Assembly: GCA_036823195.1 (NCBI GenBank)
Contig: DAISGI010000050.1
Coordinates: forward strand, 1 to 15,294
DNA length: 15,294 bases
DNA from: UBA4874 sp002399435
GTDB lineage: Bacteria; Bacillota; Clostridia; Caldicoprobacterales; DTU083
Direction: 5' to 3'
This document shows positions 14,236 through 15,294 of the stretch, in pieces. The first letter of the stretch is position 1. The number at the start of each line of letters is the position of its first letter. The notes below the pieces were generated by a model. That model saw only the letters and a program-made list of their open reading frames with translations, ran no database searches and was not told the origin of the DNA. A program made the position numbers and the translations under genes.

Positions 14236-14811
14236 ATGAAGGCACACAAAAAATCAAAAAGACAAGCCATCCGATGGATCCTTCTTTCCCTTGTAGTTTG
14301 TTTTATCATAGGCAAATGGGTCGTCAAACCGCGGCGGGATGCCCTGCTGAAGGAACAGCTTTATCAATATATGTCGGAAAAGGCAAATCGGCTGGAGGTG
14401 TTTCAATCCGCTATAGCACAGAATGACGGCAAAACACTGAATACCTGCGTATATTTTGTTTCAGAGGCACTGAGGGAAAACAATATCCCGATTCCGGAGG
14501 GAACCTGCAACACAACCCAGCTGATATCCGAGCTGAAAAGCAAATGGTGGCGGAAGGACGAATCCTATCAGAACTTAAAGCCGGGAGACATCGCATTTAC
14601 CACAGATACGGCAGGCAATAAATACGGAAAGCCCACCCACTGCTATATCTTCATGAAATGGGCAAAAGAAGGAAATTATGATTATGCCTATATATGTGAC
14701 AACCAGGCCAACGACTACGGCGGTAAATTATATCATATCCGAAACATAAGGAATCCCGAAACGGTAAACGGAGCTATAAAGGAAGCCTTTGCATTTTTCA
14801 TGAAGCCATAG
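14236..14811 (+). CDS. Membrane-anchored NlpC/P60- or CHAP-like protein
   Basis: A 191-residue protein: basic N-terminus (MKAHKKSKRQ), one membrane helix (about 12-29), then an extracytoplasmic domain. NTCVYFVSEALR with Cys 71, LKPGDIAF (115-122) and PTHCYIFMKW with His 135, followed by Asp 155 in ICDNQ, give the order Cys, PGD-(I/L)-x-F, His, polar residue typical of NlpC/P60 and CHAP cysteine hydrolases, many of which cut peptidoglycan peptides. The family level is inferred from these motifs only. I chose the ATG at 14236 because AGGAGG (14223-14228) lies seven bases upstream; an in-frame ATG at 14182 would add 18 residues without a ribosome site. It follows the C39-like gene by 137 bases with no terminator seen between, so the two anchored enzymes may act together. 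Confidence 0.75.
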   Translation: MKAHKKSKRQAIRWILLSLVVCFIIGKWVVKPRRDALLKEQLYQYMSEKANRLEVFQSAIAQNDGKTLNTCVYFVSEALRENNIPIPEGTCNTTQLISELKSKWWRKDESYQNLKPGDIAFTTDTAGNKYGKPTHCYIFMKWAKEGNYDYAYICDNQANDYGGKLYHIRNIRNPETVNGAIKEAFAFFMKP

Positions 14812-15184
14812 CTTCCGCAGCTGGGCTCCACTTTGCACTGCCAGGTGCGCAAGAAGCGCAACATATTTTGTCTAAGTCATCATGGCCGGTAGCACTGACT
14901 CCGGATACTCTACTTTTTCTCTCTTTATATTTTCTCTGCATAACTCTGCAAGTTTAAACATAATCCTGTTTCTAATATATGAAAAGCACTGACCATCCAT
15001 TTTACAGTATGGCATATTTTTTACTGCTGTAAAGATAGCAAGATAAGCTCCTGTTCTGCATCAGACGCCTCTAAGACATGGAACAACATATGCGGAGAGA
15101 TAAGGCCGATTTATTTTTAAATCTGATGAAGAAACAATGGAGTTCATAAATATCATTAAATCAAAAGCAAATATACAATAAACA
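14812..15184. other. AT-rich gap with no recognised gene
   Basis: A 373-base stretch between the NlpC/P60-like gene and the rRNA terminator. Just after the gene, TGCGC-AAGAA-GCGCA (14846-14860) could form a short hairpin followed by ACATATTTTG, a weak candidate terminator for the plus-strand genes. The rest is clearly richer in A and T than the coding parts and holds only the possible decayed reading frame listed separately. Confidence 0.5.
14872..15150 (-). pseudogene. Possible decayed reading frame downstream of the rRNA operon
   Basis: On the minus strand, 62 codons from 15060 to the TAG at 14872-14874 are free of stops and read like protein: TAVKNMPYCKMDGQCFSYI, and further on FKLAELCRENIKREKVEYPE. 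The frame continues upstream across a single TGA (15061-15063) into another open stretch (DLKINRPYLSAYVVPCLRG). No ribosome site or start is convincing, and the upstream part would run back into the rRNA terminator, so at best it is the remains of a gene. No family is recognised. A chance open frame is a real alternative. Confidence 0.2.
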
Positions 15185-15233
15185 ACAAAAAGCAAAGCAC
15201 CCAACGTATCAGCAAATTCTACGTTGAGTGCTT
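15185..15233 (-). terminator. Intrinsic terminator of the rRNA operon
   Basis: On the minus strand AAGCACTCAACGTA (15220-15233) pairs with TACGTTGGGTGCTT (15195-15208) over 14 bp with one T-G pair and an 11-base loop, followed by TGCTTTTTGTTG. It begins about five bases after the 5S rRNA end. On the plus strand the wobble becomes a mismatch, but CTTCTTTT follows, so it may also stop transcripts arriving from the left. Confidence 0.88.
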
Positions 15234-15238
15234 CTTTT

Positions 15239-15294
15239 GGATCCGGCAGCGGCCTGCTCTTCCGGGAGGTCACCCTCCAGGTACCATAGGCGCA
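15239..15294 (-). rRNA. rrf: 5S rRNA, 3' part only
   Basis: The minus strand reads CGCCTATGGTACC, then GGAGGGTGACCTCCCGG, then AAGAGCAGGCCGCTGCCGG. This corresponds to the conserved 3' half of bacterial 5S rRNA (GCCGAUGGUA, the helix IV hairpin, then GAGUAGGNCGYUGCC). The 3' end is set near 15239 (GGATCC), where the closing helix I would end; the 5' half lies beyond the right edge. The terminator follows directly. 23S and 16S genes are expected further right on the same strand. Confidence 0.85.

Noticed and set aside
15061..15273. 70-codon minus-strand frame at the right edge
   Set aside because: It starts inside the 5S rRNA and runs through the terminator hairpin, so it cannot be a gene as it stands. 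Only its last part is kept as a possible remnant.
1..15294. CRISPR arrays, tRNA genes, insertion sequences or phage attachment sites
   Set aside because: No regularly spaced repeats, no cloverleaf-like sequences, and no transposase or integrase motifs were seen on either strand.

Overview
The window looks like chromosomal DNA of a Gram-positive anaerobe of the class Clostridia, probably a Lachnospiraceae-like Firmicute. This rests on the V/A-type ATPase operon, strong AGGAGG-type ribosome sites, sigma-A promoters with 17-bp spacers, the decarboxylase-tmk gene pair, and a C39-like protein of a type I recall from Lachnospiraceae. The species cannot be named from sequence alone. Almost everything is on the minus strand. 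Only two genes near the right end are on the plus strand.

Positions 1-5602 (minus) hold a V/A-type ATPase operon, transcribed right to left as small coiled-coil stalk subunit (G/H type), C, I, K, F, E, A. The A gene runs off the left edge, and B and D presumably follow outside the window. The genes overlap or nearly touch (ATGA overlap between G/H and C, a TTG start for I, a 14-bp overlap between E and A). A clear promoter (TTGAAA-17-TAAAAT) lies just upstream. It is preceded by AT-rich inverted repeats, two small GC-rich hairpins and a strong terminator belonging to the next unit.

Positions 5777-8155 (minus) hold an Orn/Lys/Arg-type PLP decarboxylase followed by dTMP kinase and an intrinsic terminator. 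Short 16-bp tandem duplications and a 27-bp direct repeat decorate the non-coding gaps on both sides.

Positions 8156-12958 (minus) hold a three-gene extracytoplasmic glycosylation operon with its own promoter: a GtrB/DPM1-type polyprenyl-phosphate glycosyltransferase, a GtrA-type small membrane protein (possible flippase), and a 1046-residue protein that fuses two GT-C membrane glycosyltransferase modules around a discoidin-like beta domain. Together they can be read as charging a lipid carrier with a sugar, flipping it, and transferring it to a protein or cell-wall acceptor outside the cell.

Positions 12959-14811 hold a divergent control region with a second strong promoter (TAGACA-17-TATAAT) reading right. 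It is followed by two plus-strand genes for membrane-anchored, outward-facing Cys/His enzymes, one C39-like and one NlpC/P60- or CHAP-like. The rest, 14812-15294, is AT-rich non-coding DNA with a possible decayed gene, then the terminator and the 3' end of a 5S rRNA on the minus strand. The right edge is therefore the tail of an rRNA operon.
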